DNA of 64,000 bases from Lachnospiraceae bacterium oral taxon 096 (lineage in GTDB: Bacteria > Bacillota > Clostridia > Lachnospirales > Lachnospiraceae), in the NCBI GenBank assembly GCA_018141845.1, contig CP073340.1, forward strand, positions 1,203,001 to 1,267,000, given 5' to 3'. Both the position numbers and the translations under genes were made by a program. A model generated the notes under the pieces. It did no database searches. It had not been told where the DNA came from and saw only the letters and a program-made list of their open reading frames with translations. Below are positions 16,592 to 25,434 of the stretch, one piece after another; positions within the stretch are counted from its first letter, which is position 1, and each line of letters starts with the position of its first letter.

Positions 16592-17932
16592 ATGACACAT
16601 GATATGACTAAGGGAAATCCCTTGCAGTTAATTTTGCGATTTACGATACCTGTGTTTTTTGGCAATCTTTTTCAGCAAGTGTATAACCTGGCGGATGCAC
16701 TCATTGCAGGGCGCTATATTGGAGTCAATGCACTGGCGGCCATTGGAAGTACAGGTTCCTTGATTTTTTTTGTGCTTGGTTGGCTGACAGGACTAACAAG
16801 TGGATTTGCAATTTTAGTTGCCCAAAGTTTTGGCGCACAGGATATGAAGAGGCTTCGCCACTATTTGGCTATGAGTATTTATCTCATTGGAGCAATGGTA
16901 CTGGTGATGACAGTAGGGCTAACCTTAGTCAATGTTCCCATTTTGCGATTGATGAATACACCCGAAAATATTTTGCCCGATACTGCTGCTTATATGCATG
17001 TAATCTATTTGGGTTTGATTGCCACGGCGGCCTATGATGGACTTGCTGCTGTACTTCGTGCAGTGGGAGATAGTCGTTCACCTCTTTATTTTTTGGTTAT
17101 TTCAGCAGTTATTAATGTTGTTTTAGACATTGTATTTGTATTGCAATTTCATACAGGCGTGGTGGGTTGCGCCTATGCGACAGTGATTTCGCAGGGAATT
17201 TCTGCACTCCTTTGTTTAATCTATATGATAAAAAAATATGAGATTTTGCATTTACATCGAGAAGATATGAAATTTTCATGGTACTCTGCAGTTCAAATGC
17301 TCAATTTAGGTGTGCCAATGGGATTACAATTTTCCATCACAGCGATTGGTACAATTATTGTACAGGGAGCCATTAATGTCTTTGGTGAGGCACATATTGC
17401 GGGATTTTCTGCAGCGAATAAGGTACAAAATGTCTGCACGACAATGTTTGCAGCCTTTGGAGCAACGATTGCCACCTATACGGGACAAAATTTAGGTGCA
17501 GGAAGAATGGACAGAGTGAGAGAGGGAGTAAAGGTGACGCTAAAGACATTGCTTGTTTTTTCTGTTGTCATTGCCATCATCATTTCCGTCTTTGGTGTGC
17601 AGATTGCGAGATTATTTGTTGGAGGATTAGATACAGAGGTTCTAGGGGCAGCAAGAAACTACTTCCAAGCAGTGATCTGGTTTTATCCATTTCTTGCCTG
17701 CATCTTTTTATATCGAAATACCTTGCAGGGATTGGGATATGGTCTTGTACCGATGCTTGGTGGTGTGTCAGAGCTTTTTGCCAGAGGAATGGTTGTAGTT
17801 GTTTTGGCAAGGTTTGGAAAATTTTTCCTTGTCTGTTTGGCTGATCCAGCTGCTTGGATATTTGCACTATTGCCAATTGTTCCATACTATTACTATATCA
17901 GTAAAAAAGTATTGACAAACGAATATAAATAG
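16592..17932 (+). CDS. MATE-family multidrug/cation efflux transporter
   Basis: 446 residues with 12 predicted membrane helices arranged as two similar halves. PVFFGNLFQQVYNLADALIAGRYIG near the N-terminus and GVPMGLQFSITAIGTIIVQGAIN at the start of the second half are the usual MatE signatures. It exports drugs or metabolites by Na+ or H+ exchange; the substrate is unknown. GGGGGAAG precedes ATG 16592. The strong promoter with a dyad over the -35 box suggests repression until an inducer is present. Confidence 0.9.
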   Translation: MTHDMTKGNPLQLILRFTIPVFFGNLFQQVYNLADALIAGRYIGVNALAAIGSTGSLIFFVLGWLTGLTSGFAILVAQSFGAQDMKRLRHYLAMSIYLIGAMVLVMTVGLTLVNVPILRLMNTPENILPDTAAYMHVIYLGLIATAAYDGLAAVLRAVGDSRSPLYFLVISAVINVVLDIVFVLQFHTGVVGCAYATVISQGISALLCLIYMIKKYEILHLHREDMKFSWYSAVQMLNLGVPMGLQFSITAIGTIIVQGAINVFGEAHIAGFSAANKVQNVCTTMFAAFGATIATYTGQNLGAGRMDRVREGVKVTLKTLLVFSVVIAIIISVFGVQIARLFVGGLDTEVLGAARNYFQAVIWFYPFLACIFLYRNTLQGLGYGLVPMLGGVSELFARGMVVVVLARFGKFFLVCLADPAAWIFALLPIVPYYYYISKKVLTNEYK

Positions 17933-17950
17933 GTATAAAGTACTACTATT

Positions 17951-17978
17951 AAAGCACCGCAGTGATGGGGTGCTTTAC
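17951..17978 (+). terminator. Weak hairpin after the MATE gene
   Basis: The stem AAAGCACC (17951-17958) / GGTGCTTT (17969-17976) has only a short T run, so it is probably a weak terminator. Confidence 0.5.
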
Positions 17979-18001
17979 CATTTTAGAAGTAAAGGAGAAA
18001 A

Positions 18002-18991
18002 ATGATGAGCATTAGAATTGGTATCATGGGTTATGGTAACCTTGGAAGAGGTATTGAGTGTGCGATTAAGCAGAATCCAGATATGGAACTGAAGGCAGTA
18101 TTTACAAGAAGAGACCCAAAGACAGTAAAGATTTTGACAGAGGGTGTCAATGTATATCCAGCAGCCGAGGCCGTAGCACACAAAGACGAGGTTGATGTTT
18201 TGATCCTTTGCGGTGGTAGTGCGACAGATTTGCCAACACAGACACCAGAGTTTGCAAAGAACTTCAATGTCATTGATAGTTTCGATACTCATGCAAGAAT
18301 TCCAGAGCACTTTGCAAATGTTGATGCAGCAGCAAAGGCGAGTGGAAAGATTGCAATTATTTCTATTGGATGGGATCCAGGTATGTTCTCACTCAATCGT
18401 CTCTATGCAAATGCTGTATTGCCAAATGGAAAGGATTACACATTCTGGGGCAAGGGCGTTAGTCAGGGACATTCCGATGCAATCCGAAGAGTGGAGGGCG
18501 TCTTAGATGCAAGACAGTATACTATTCCTGTTGAGTCAGCACTTGAGGCAGTGAGAAATGGAGAGAATCCAGAGCTGACAACAAGACAAAAGCACACAAG
18601 GGAGTGTTTTGTTGTTGCAGCTGAGGGCGCAGATCTTGCAAAGATTGAAAATGAAATCAAGACAATGCCTAACTACTTCTCTGATTATGATACAACCGTA
18701 CATTTCATTTCTCAGGAAGAGTTAGATAGAGATCACAAGGGAATTCCACATGGTGGTTTTGTATTCAGAAGTGGCAAGACGGGCTGGAACAATGAAAACT
18801 CACATATTATTGAATACAGATTAAAGCTTGATTCCAATCCAGAGTTTACAACATCTGTTCTTGTAGCTTATGCTAGAGCAGCATATAAGTTAGCTAAGGA
18901 AGGACAGACTGGTTGCAAGACAATCTTTGATATTGCACCAGCATATCTTGTCAATATGAGTGCTGAGGATATGCGAGCACATTTATTATAA
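18002..18991 (+). CDS. ddh: meso-Diaminopimelate D-dehydrogenase
   Basis: 329 residues. The N-terminal Rossmann fold has IRIGIMGYGNLGRGIE (NADP-binding GxGxxG-type loop). DSFDTHARIPEH and SIGWDPGMFSLNRLYA are the strongly conserved substrate-site segments of Ddh. CFVVAAEGADLAKIENEIKTMPNYFSDYDTTVHFIS continues the family pattern. It makes meso-DAP directly from tetrahydrodipicolinate in one NADPH-dependent step, serving lysine and peptidoglycan synthesis. AAAGGAG precedes two adjacent ATGs (18002 and 18005); either may be used. A terminator follows. Confidence 0.95.
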   Translation: MMSIRIGIMGYGNLGRGIECAIKQNPDMELKAVFTRRDPKTVKILTEGVNVYPAAEAVAHKDEVDVLILCGGSATDLPTQTPEFAKNFNVIDSFDTHARIPEHFANVDAAAKASGKIAIISIGWDPGMFSLNRLYANAVLPNGKDYTFWGKGVSQGHSDAIRRVEGVLDARQYTIPVESALEAVRNGENPELTTRQKHTRECFVVAAEGADLAKIENEIKTMPNYFSDYDTTVHFISQEELDRDHKGIPHGGFVFRSGKTGWNNENSHIIEYRLKLDSNPEFTTSVLVAYARAAYKLAKEGQTGCKTIFDIAPAYLVNMSAEDMRAHLL

Positions 18992-19007
18992 TTTTTTATT
19001 GAATAGG

Positions 19008-19041
19008 AAATGGCATATGTCTTGTACATGTGCCATTTTTT
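19008..19041 (+). terminator. Terminator after ddh
   Basis: The stem AAATGGCATATG (19008-19019) / CATGTGCCATTT (19027-19038), with a small internal mismatch, is followed by T residues. Confidence 0.75.
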
Positions 19042-19072
19042 ATGAAATTTATTTTGTTTTGGAGGAAGAAGG

Positions 19073-20407
19073 ATGCGAAGACATTTGTCGCAGGGACAAT
19101 TCATTGCGATTGGCTTTATCTTGATGATATTGATTGGGGCCATACTTCTAGATACCCCGATGGCCTCGAGGTCTGGACAGAGCATTGGATTTTTGAGTGC
19201 ACTTTTTACAGCTACAAGTGCGAGCTGTGTGACAGGATTGGTTGTGGCAGATACAGCGACGCAGTGGACGCTGTTTGGTCAGATTGTTGTTTTAATTTTG
19301 ATTCAAATCGGAGGACTTGGATTTATCAGTATTGGTGTGTTCTTTTCCATTATATTGCGAAGAAAAATAGGACTGAGAGAGCGTGGTCTAATGATGGAGA
19401 GTACCAATGCATTACAGCTTGGTGGAATTGTAAAATTTGCCAGAAGAATTGTGGCAGGAACAGCCATCGTCGAGGGCGTTGGAGCATTGCTCTTGATGAT
19501 TCGCTTTATTCCAGAATTTGGTATTTTAAAGGGAATATGGTATGGAATTTTTCACTCCGTATCCGCTTTTTGTAATGGTGGATTTGACCTCATGGGTGCA
19601 AAATATGGAAAATATTCTTCTCTGGTTGCCTATTATGATGACCCATTAGTCAATATTGTGATTATGTCTCTGATTGTGATTGGCGGTATTGGCTTTGTTG
19701 TATGGGGAGATTTATTAAAAAATCGCTGGCATTTTAAGAAGTATTTGTTACATACAAAGATTGTATTATTGATGAGTACCATTTTAATCTTTGGTGGGGC
19801 TTTGCTCTTTTATTGGGCGGAAAGAAATGGTGTGCTCAAGGGAATGAGTGTGTCAGGACAGATTTTATCCAGCCTCTTTGCATCAGTTACGGCAAGAACG
19901 GCAGGATTTAATACAGTGGATACAGCAGCAATGTCAGGAGCTTCAAAGTTATTGACAACAGCATTGATGTTTATTGGTGGAAGTCCAGGTTCTACCGCAG
20001 GTGGTATTAAAACAACCACGCTCTTTGTACTTTTGATGGGCGTAAAGAAAAATGTGACAGGTGCCTATGGTATTCAGGCATTTGGAAAGCGCTTAGAGGA
20101 TGATGCTTTGGCAACAGCAAGTATTATTGCGACCTTAAATATGGGGATTACCATTATCACCATCTTTATTGTGATGGGAATGCAACCATTTGCCATGCAG
20201 GATGTCGTGTTTGAAGCGTTTTCTGCCAGTGGAACTGTAGGAATTACAGCGGGAATTACAAGAGATTTAAATACAGTGTCTAGGATACTGATGATTATGT
20301 TGATGTATCTTGGAAGAGTGGGAAGTCTCTCCTTTGCTTTGGCTTTTATGGAGAGTAAGAAAAAGCCAAAGGTGATGTTGCCAAAGGAATCAATTAGTAT
20401 AGGTTAG
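19073..20407 (+). CDS. ktrB: K+ uptake transporter, membrane subunit (KtrB/TrkH family)
   Basis: 444 residues. The four pore loops of the TrkH/Ktr family are visible: TATSASCVTGLVVAD, HSVSAFCNGGFDL, SVTARTAGFNTVD and FEAFSASGTVGITAG, each with the filter glycine. MFIGGSPGSTAGGIKTTT is a family hallmark. It takes up K+, possibly coupled to Na+. It is followed after 10 bases by the regulatory subunit gene, so the two form an operon. Confidence 0.93.
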   Translation: MRRHLSQGQFIAIGFILMILIGAILLDTPMASRSGQSIGFLSALFTATSASCVTGLVVADTATQWTLFGQIVVLILIQIGGLGFISIGVFFSIILRRKIGLRERGLMMESTNALQLGGIVKFARRIVAGTAIVEGVGALLLMIRFIPEFGILKGIWYGIFHSVSAFCNGGFDLMGAKYGKYSSLVAYYDDPLVNIVIMSLIVIGGIGFVVWGDLLKNRWHFKKYLLHTKIVLLMSTILIFGGALLFYWAERNGVLKGMSVSGQILSSLFASVTARTAGFNTVDTAAMSGASKLLTTALMFIGGSPGSTAGGIKTTTLFVLLMGVKKNVTGAYGIQAFGKRLEDDALATASIIATLNMGITIITIFIVMGMQPFAMQDVVFEAFSASGTVGITAGITRDLNTVSRILMIMLMYLGRVGSLSFALAFMESKKKPKVMLPKESISIG

Positions 20408-20417
20408 GAGAAGAAAA

Positions 20418-21074
20418 ATGAAATCAATTTTAATCATTGGAATGGGAAGATTTGGTCGCCATCTCTGTAAGGAATTGGCAGAGCTTGGCAATCAAATTAT
20501 GATCGTTGACCAGGAAGAAGATCGATTAGAGGGAATGTTTCCCTATGTCGTCAGTGCAAAAATTGGAGATTGTACCAATGAAGATGTTTTAAAGAGTTTG
20601 GGCATTGGAAATTTTGATATTGTTTTTGTCTGCATTGGAACAAATTTTCAAAGTTCTCTGGAGACTACCTCTTTAGTTAAGGAATTGGGGGCTAAGTATG
20701 TGGTGAGTAAGGCCAATCGAGATATCCATGCAAAGTTCTTACTAAAAAATGGTGCGGATGAGGTGATTTATCCAGATAGAGATATTGCAGAAAAAGTGGC
20801 CGTAAGTTATAGTTCAGATAGTATCTTTGACTATATTGAGTTGACCGATGAGTTTTCTATCTATGAAATTGCTCCGCTGCCAAAGTGGGTTGGCAAGACA
20901 TTGAGAGATTTGGACTTGAGAAACACCTATAGTATCTCTGTGTTGGGAACAAAGCAAGGAGAGTATATGAAATTGATGCCACATGCAGACTATACAATCG
21001 ACGGTCGGGCACATCTGATGGTCATTGGAAGAAAGAAAGACATTGATCGCATTGTAAAGGAGTTAGAGAAGTAG
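20418..21074 (+). CDS. ktrA: K+ uptake regulatory subunit (KtrA/TrkA family)
   Basis: 218 residues: an N-terminal RCK_N Rossmann domain (about 1-130) with ILIIGMGRFGRHLCKELAELG and the acidic strand end MIVDQEEDRLE, then an RCK_C domain (about 135-215) with EIAPLPKWVGKTLRDLDLRNTYSISVLG. The cytosolic ring binds nucleotides and gates KtrB. The C-domain of KtrA often binds c-di-AMP, which would be inhibitory. The next gene starts on the base after the stop. Confidence 0.93.
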   Translation: MKSILIIGMGRFGRHLCKELAELGNQIMIVDQEEDRLEGMFPYVVSAKIGDCTNEDVLKSLGIGNFDIVFVCIGTNFQSSLETTSLVKELGAKYVVSKANRDIHAKFLLKNGADEVIYPDRDIAEKVAVSYSSDSIFDYIELTDEFSIYEIAPLPKWVGKTLRDLDLRNTYSISVLGTKQGEYMKLMPHADYTIDGRAHLMVIGRKKDIDRIVKELEK

Positions 21075-21719
21075 ATGATTCGAGCATGTATTTTTGATTT
21101 GGATGGCACACTTTTGGATACCTTACATGCATTAAAAGAGACCATTAGTTTGACAATGGAACATTTGGGCTATCAAGCGATTGATGAGGAGCACACAAAG
21201 ATTTTTGTGGGAGAGGGATATCAAAAATTTATTCAAAATGCATTGATCTACTCAGGAGATACTGAGTGTACACATCAAGAGGAGGCAGAAAAGTTTTATC
21301 TGGAAACTTTTGAGAAAACTTGCTTAGATGGGGTAAAGCCCTATGATGGAGTGGTTGAAGCTTTAAAAAAGTTAAAGGAAAAGGGAATACTTCTTGGGGT
21401 ATTATCAAATAAGTCACAAGACCGTGCAGAGGACAATATCTACTCCCAATTTGGAAAAGATCTCTTTGATCTTGTCTATGGAGAAAGAGAGGGTATTCCC
21501 AAAAAGCCAGATCCCACAGCTCTTCTTGCAATGCTTAAGGAGTTGAATGTCTGTCCAGAGGAATGTATGTATTTTGGTGATACTTCGACAGATATGCAGA
21601 CAGGAAGGGCAGCAAAAGTCCATACTGTGGGTGTATTATGGGGATTTCGAGATAGAAAGGAGCTAGAAAGTTTTTCACCAGAAAAGCTTTTGTCACATCC
21701 GTCAGAAATAGGAGAATGA
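21075..21719 (+). CDS. HAD-family hydrolase, phosphoglycolate phosphatase-like
   Basis: 214 residues. HAD motif I is IFDLDGTLLDTL, with the nucleophile Asp and acid/base Asp. Motif II is GVLSNKS and motif III is PKKPDP. Motif IV is YFGDTSTDMQTGRAA. The helical cap is inserted after motif I (about residues 15-85, subclass I). It is probably a phosphoglycolate-type or general small-phosphate phosphatase; the substrate cannot be told. It starts directly after ktrA and lies in the same transcript. Confidence 0.88.
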   Translation: MIRACIFDLDGTLLDTLHALKETISLTMEHLGYQAIDEEHTKIFVGEGYQKFIQNALIYSGDTECTHQEEAEKFYLETFEKTCLDGVKPYDGVVEALKKLKEKGILLGVLSNKSQDRAEDNIYSQFGKDLFDLVYGEREGIPKKPDPTALLAMLKELNVCPEECMYFGDTSTDMQTGRAAKVHTVGVLWGFRDRKELESFSPEKLLSHPSEIGE

Positions 21720-21734
21720 CAATGAATAGAGAAA

Positions 21735-21770
21735 AAGGACCTGTGATAAAGTTTCACAAGTCCTTCTTCT
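21735..21770. terminator. Terminator between convergent genes
   Basis: The 11-12 bp stem AAGGACCTGTGA (21735-21746) / TTCACAAGTCCTT (21753-21765) has one mismatch and is followed by a T/C-rich tract. The next gene converges on it. Confidence 0.75.
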
Positions 21771-21772
21771 TT

Positions 21773-22642
21773 TTATAGAAATGATTTTAGTGCTGGATTT
21801 GGATTCGCAATGGAGTAATAAAATCCAATCGTTCGGTTGGGAATCGAATGTGGAAGGCGAATTTCAACGAGAGAACCTTGATTTAATTCGTCTTCAACAA
21901 ATTCTCGAATGACACAGCCGATACCAATGCCAATCTTTGTAAACTCAATGAGAAGCTCCATGTTGGTCACTTCTAATAGCTGATGTGGAGAAATATTATG
22001 ATTGAGCAAATATTCATCAATATATCTTCTGGTTGTGTTTTTTTTGTCTAACATCATGATATTTCCAACAAGAAGAGGATCGCATTCAATGCTCTCACGT
22101 AAATATAAGTGGTTGAGATATTCAGGAGAGGCCACAAAGGTGTCATGAATATCCATTAGTGGGGCAAATGCAAAATTTTTCTTGTTATTTGGCTGGACAA
22201 CAAGCCCAAGGTCCAAGAGCCCATTGTCTACCATATTGACAGTTTGTGCTGTCGGTTGTGAGGCAATATTGACCATAATATGGGGATAGTTAGCGACAAA
22301 ATCCTTTAATTTGGGAAGTAGTGTATATTTACACAATGTATTGCTTACACCAATTTTTATTTTTCCGATATGAAAATCCTTAATTCTTCGCAATTGTTGT
22401 TCACCAATACTGATAGAATGAAATGCATCTGAGATGTGATTGTAGAGCATTTGTCCTTCCATCGTCAAAGTGACACCTCTAGAGTTGCGCACAAAGAGGG
22501 TTACATTTAGGCTTTCCTCGAGCTTAGAAATTGATTTTGAAATTGCGGGCTGGCTGATATAGAGGCCTTTTGCTGCACGAGAGATATTTCCTGCTTTGGC
22601 AACTTCATAAAAAATTTTATATTGTGATAAATGTTGTTCCAT
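21773..22642 (-). CDS. LysR-family transcriptional regulator
   Basis: 289 residues from the start at 22642 (MEQHLSQYKIFYEV), chosen because AGGAGG lies 7 bases upstream; the frame also extends 5 codons. The N-terminal winged HTH has KAGNISRAAKGLYISQPAISKSISKLEESL. The C-terminal substrate-binding domain (about 90-289) includes IKIGVSNTLCKYTLLPKLKDF. No adjacent divergent target is obvious: the upstream neighbour is the SleB-like gene 240 bases away on the other strand. The effector is unknown. Confidence 0.92.
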   Translation of the reverse strand: MEQHLSQYKIFYEVAKAGNISRAAKGLYISQPAISKSISKLEESLNVTLFVRNSRGVTLTMEGQMLYNHISDAFHSISIGEQQLRRIKDFHIGKIKIGVSNTLCKYTLLPKLKDFVANYPHIMVNIASQPTAQTVNMVDNGLLDLGLVVQPNNKKNFAFAPLMDIHDTFVASPEYLNHLYLRESIECDPLLVGNIMMLDKKNTTRRYIDEYLLNHNISPHQLLEVTNMELLIEFTKIGIGIGCVIREFVEDELNQGSLVEIRLPHSIPNRTIGFYYSIANPNPALKSFL

Positions 22643-22810
22643 GTAGCCTCCTTTCATTCTGAATATATATTATATCATTAGTTATAACATAAGGGAATAG
22701 AATAATGCGACAGAATATGTAACAATTTGGCTTAAATATAAAGTATCACTAAATATATTAAGAAAATATTTCAAAAATTATGTTATTTATTACAAATATA
22801 ATTCAAAATA

Positions 22811-22840
22811 TTGACATTCTGTAAAAAGCTCATTTATAAT
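22811..22840 (+). promoter_or_regulatory. Promoter of the SleB-like hydrolase gene
   Basis: A perfect TTGACA (22811-22816), 18 bp, then a perfect TATAAT (22835-22840), 44 bp before the ATG. Confidence 0.75.
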
Positions 22841-22883
22841 ACATCTGGCATCACGGCACGAGCCGAGAAAAGAGGAGTATGTT

Positions 22884-23516
22884 ATGTTAAAGTTAAAATC
22901 ACTTTTGAAAATGAAGGATATGGACAAAGGTGAAAAAAAGTCGAACTTGAGTAAGCACACCATCAAGGTACTAGTGGGATTTTCTGTAGCTTTAGTTATG
23001 GGCATTTATACCAATGTGGGTATTCACCCAAGTGATCAGGTGGGGGCAAGTCTCAATGTCGATGCAGCAACAATAACAGCCCCAGCAAATGCTGATGTTG
23101 TTAATGAAGTGGATAAGAAGCAGGAAGATGAAGTTGCCAAATCGATTAGTGATGAGGATTACAACAATCTGTGCCGCATTGTGGAATCAGAATCTGGTGA
23201 CAGCGATGTAGAAGGAAGAATGTTGGTGGCCAATGTGGTTTTTAACCGCGTAGCGAATGCTGAATTTCCAAACACCATTTCTGGTGTAATTTTGATGAAG
23301 GGACAATTTTCGCCAGTGAGCAATGGCTCATTTTATCGAGTAAAGGTTTCGCAAAAGACCATTACTGCTGTGAACAGGGTGTTAGCTGGTGAAGACATTT
23401 CACAGGGAGCTTTGTACTTTATGAATAGAGCAGGCTCATCAAAGAAAAATATCCGCTGGTTTGATAGTCATTTGACTTATTTATTTAAACATGGCGGACA
23501 TGAATTTTTCAAGTAA
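22884..23516 (+). CDS. Cell wall hydrolase, SleB/CwlJ type
   Basis: 210 residues. One membrane anchor or signal segment (about 28-45, VLVGFSVALVMGIYTNVGI) is preceded by a basic cytosolic tail. After a low-complexity linker (about 50-90), the C-terminal Hydrolase_2 domain (about 95-210) carries IVESESGDSDVEGRMLVANVVFNRV with the catalytic-type Glu, and GALYFMNRAGSSKKN. In spore formers this domain is a cortex-lytic transglycosylase. Here it may act in general wall turnover; sporulation cannot be judged from this window. Confidence 0.88.
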   Translation: MLKLKSLLKMKDMDKGEKKSNLSKHTIKVLVGFSVALVMGIYTNVGIHPSDQVGASLNVDAATITAPANADVVNEVDKKQEDEVAKSISDEDYNNLCRIVESESGDSDVEGRMLVANVVFNRVANAEFPNTISGVILMKGQFSPVSNGSFYRVKVSQKTITAVNRVLAGEDISQGALYFMNRAGSSKKNIRWFDSHLTYLFKHGGHEFFK

Positions 23517-23540
23517 TAGAGGCAAAACCAAATAACGCAG

Positions 23541-23581
23541 ACAGATGGCATACGAAATATTTTGTTTTGTATGCCATCTGT
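23541..23581. repeat. Inverted repeat before the HAD gene
   Basis: The 13-bp perfect arms ACAGATGGCATAC (23541-23553) / GTATGCCATCTGT (23569-23581) are not followed by a T run. TATACT (23584-23589) lies just after. It may be a terminator for the SleB gene lacking a good tail, or an operator. Confidence 0.5.
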
Positions 23582-23612
23582 GCTATACTGAATCAAAAAT
23601 AAGGAGTTGCCT

Positions 23613-24266
23613 ATGAAACATATATTTTTTGATTTGGATGGGACATTAGTGGAATCGGCCTTGGGGATTACCAAGGCGGTGCAAAGGGCATTGGCTCATT
23701 TTGGGATTGTGGAGAAAAACTTAGAAAATCTTGAAGTTTTTATTGGTCCACCATTATTTGATAGCTTTCAGAAATATTATCACTTTTCTAAGGAGCAATA
23801 TGACACAGCCATTGATATTTTTCACGATTACTATCATTCCGTTGGAATTTTTGAATGTAAATTATATGACGGGATAGAGGATGTATTGAGGGAATTAGTG
23901 GAAAATGGGAAAAAACTATATGTTGCCTCGTCAAAGCCTGAGGAACAGGCAAGAAAAGTGATCACCCATTTTGGGCTGGATGACTATTTTGTTTTTGTCG
24001 GTGGAGCAGATGGCGACCATGGCACAAAAAGGTCGACAAAGGCTGCAGTGATTGAATATGTAATGAGAGAAAACCATTTATCTAATCAAAAGGATATTGC
24101 TATGGTAGGAGATCGGTGCCATGATGTGTTGGGAGCAAGAGAAAATCATTTGCCCTGTGTGGGGGTTCTCTATGGATATGGAAATCAAAGAGAGCTTGAA
24201 CAGGCGAAGGCAACAGTGATTGTTCGTTCACCAGAGCAGATCCCCGCAGCATTGTGTCAATTGTAA
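23613..24266 (+). CDS. HAD-family hydrolase, 5'-nucleotidase/phosphoglycolate phosphatase-like
   Basis: 217 residues from ATG 23613 (AAGGAG upstream). Motif I is IFFDLDGTLVESA, motif II VASSKPE, motif III the Lys in KRSTK, and motif IV IAMVGDRCHDVLGAREN. The helical cap lies between residues about 15 and 80. The VGDRCHDVLGA pattern is common in the Gph/YqaB-like group near 5'-nucleotidases. It is a second HAD enzyme, distinct from the one at 21.1 kb. The substrate is unknown. Confidence 0.87.
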   Translation: MKHIFFDLDGTLVESALGITKAVQRALAHFGIVEKNLENLEVFIGPPLFDSFQKYYHFSKEQYDTAIDIFHDYYHSVGIFECKLYDGIEDVLRELVENGKKLYVASSKPEEQARKVITHFGLDDYFVFVGGADGDHGTKRSTKAAVIEYVMRENHLSNQKDIAMVGDRCHDVLGARENHLPCVGVLYGYGNQRELEQAKATVIVRSPEQIPAALCQL

Positions 24267-24346
24267 ATATGCACAAGAGCTTTACTAAAAATCCCAATCG
24301 GTGTATACTAAACTTACGACAGATCGAAGGAGACGGAGGTAATAGG

Positions 24347-25132
24347 ATGATTGAACTGGGATATACCAAAAGAAATCTTTTGACATCACTTTGTGAAGGT
24401 AGTGATGAACCATTGATTAAGGCCGCTATGGAAGATGCTGTGGGACGTGCGTGGGTGGCTGAGATGGACGAACCAAAATTTTGTGTCATCAAGGTTGGAA
24501 ATTTTATCTATCTGATTGGTCTGCCACCAAAGGGAAGAAAGGCATTGGACCTTCGCAGCATTTTGCTTCGTGAGTGCAATAATGCCTATATTGTTCCAGA
24601 GAATGACCATTGGAAGCACTGGTTGGAGGATAATTTAAATTGCAATTATCGTATGGTAAGTCGCTATACAGTAAAGCGAGAAAAAAATAGCTGTGACCAA
24701 TCAGCACTCAAGGAATGGATTGAGGCCATTGGAGCAGAGTATAAGTTGAGAAAACTGGATAGGACAGCATTTAAAAAGATTGCAGCCAATGAATGGAGCA
24801 GTGATTTTACCTGTAATTGTGATGAGGAAGAATTTTTCTTAAATGGCACAGGGTATGTTGTATATTTGGACAAGGAGATTGTCAGTGGTTGCAGTGTCTA
24901 TGGATTTAGTGAGGGAAAGGTGGAAGTGACCATCGCCACAAAGCTTGGACACAAGCGAAAGGGATTGGCCATTGCAGCGGCTGCAAGATATATGCTTGAT
25001 TGTGCTCGTGAGGATCGCTATCCACTTTGGGATACAGGATCGGTGCACTCCATTGAGCTTGCAGAGAAGTTGGGTTTTGTTGCTGATGGGGAGTATCAAG
25101 TTTTCCAGATTGCTGTGGATGATGACTTTTAG
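24347..25132 (+). CDS. GNAT-family N-acetyltransferase
   Basis: 261 residues from ATG 24347, which follows GGAGGTAATAGG; an upstream in-frame extension into the previous gene is not supported. The N-terminal half (about 1-125) is not recognised. The C-terminal half is a GNAT fold, with VEVTIATKLGHKRKGLAIAAAARYMLD as the acetyl-CoA pyrophosphate-binding loop (RKGLA in place of RxxGxG). The architecture matches the two-domain GNAT group often labelled 'zwittermicin-resistance-like'. The acceptor is unknown. Confidence 0.75.
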   Translation: MIELGYTKRNLLTSLCEGSDEPLIKAAMEDAVGRAWVAEMDEPKFCVIKVGNFIYLIGLPPKGRKALDLRSILLRECNNAYIVPENDHWKHWLEDNLNCNYRMVSRYTVKREKNSCDQSALKEWIEAIGAEYKLRKLDRTAFKKIAANEWSSDFTCNCDEEEFFLNGTGYVVYLDKEIVSGCSVYGFSEGKVEVTIATKLGHKRKGLAIAAAARYMLDCAREDRYPLWDTGSVHSIELAEKLGFVADGEYQVFQIAVDDDF

Positions 25133-25144
25133 ACTAAAAAGGGC

Positions 25145-25173
25145 TTGAAAAAGCAAAAAGAAAAAGATATAAT
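25145..25173 (+). promoter_or_regulatory. Strong promoter of the unassigned RNA
   Basis: TTGAAA (25145-25150), 17 bp, TATAAT (25168-25173). Transcription would start near 25180, about 255 bases before the next coding start. Confidence 0.75.
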
Positions 25174-25179
25174 GTCTGT

Positions 25180-25416
25180 GTAAGTACAGGAGAGTAATTC
25201 CTGGGGTGAACGACAATCTTATCAATTTTGATCCTACATATTGATTAATGGGATTCCAAAGAACTACAATGGATGTCAGGCCTCAATGGTTTAGTGGAAG
25301 GCAGATATTGTGGTGAGGTAACCCACCTAGCACAGCTAGGCGTCAATACATAAGACCGTCATTCTGGGGTTATTCACATAAATAAGACAAAAGCAGCGAG
25401 TAATCGCTGCTTTTCT
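25180..25416 (+). ncRNA. Unassigned structured RNA (6S-like RNA or leader riboswitch)
   Basis: The roughly 235-base noncoding stretch has its own near-consensus promoter and ends in an intrinsic terminator. Local hairpins include CAGGA/TCCTG (25187-25203), ATCAA/TTGAT (25221-25232) and CCTAG/CTAGG (25326-25340). The size, isolation and strong promoter would fit 6S RNA. The position just before the AI-2E-family gene would also fit a terminator-type riboswitch. I do not recognise a known riboswitch core, so no class is assigned. Confidence 0.45.
25389..25416 (+). terminator. Terminator before the AI-2E-family gene
   Basis: The 11-bp perfect stem AAAAGCAGCGA (25389-25399) / TCGCTGCTTTT (25404-25414) has a GTAA loop and a T-rich tail, 19 bases before the TTG start. 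Confidence 0.9.
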
Positions 25417-25434
25417 TTCTAGGAGTGAAGAAGA

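Noticed and set aside
24254..24346. Longer start for the GNAT gene
   Set aside because: It overlaps the preceding HAD gene and lacks a ribosome site, while ATG 24347 has GGAGG at good spacing.
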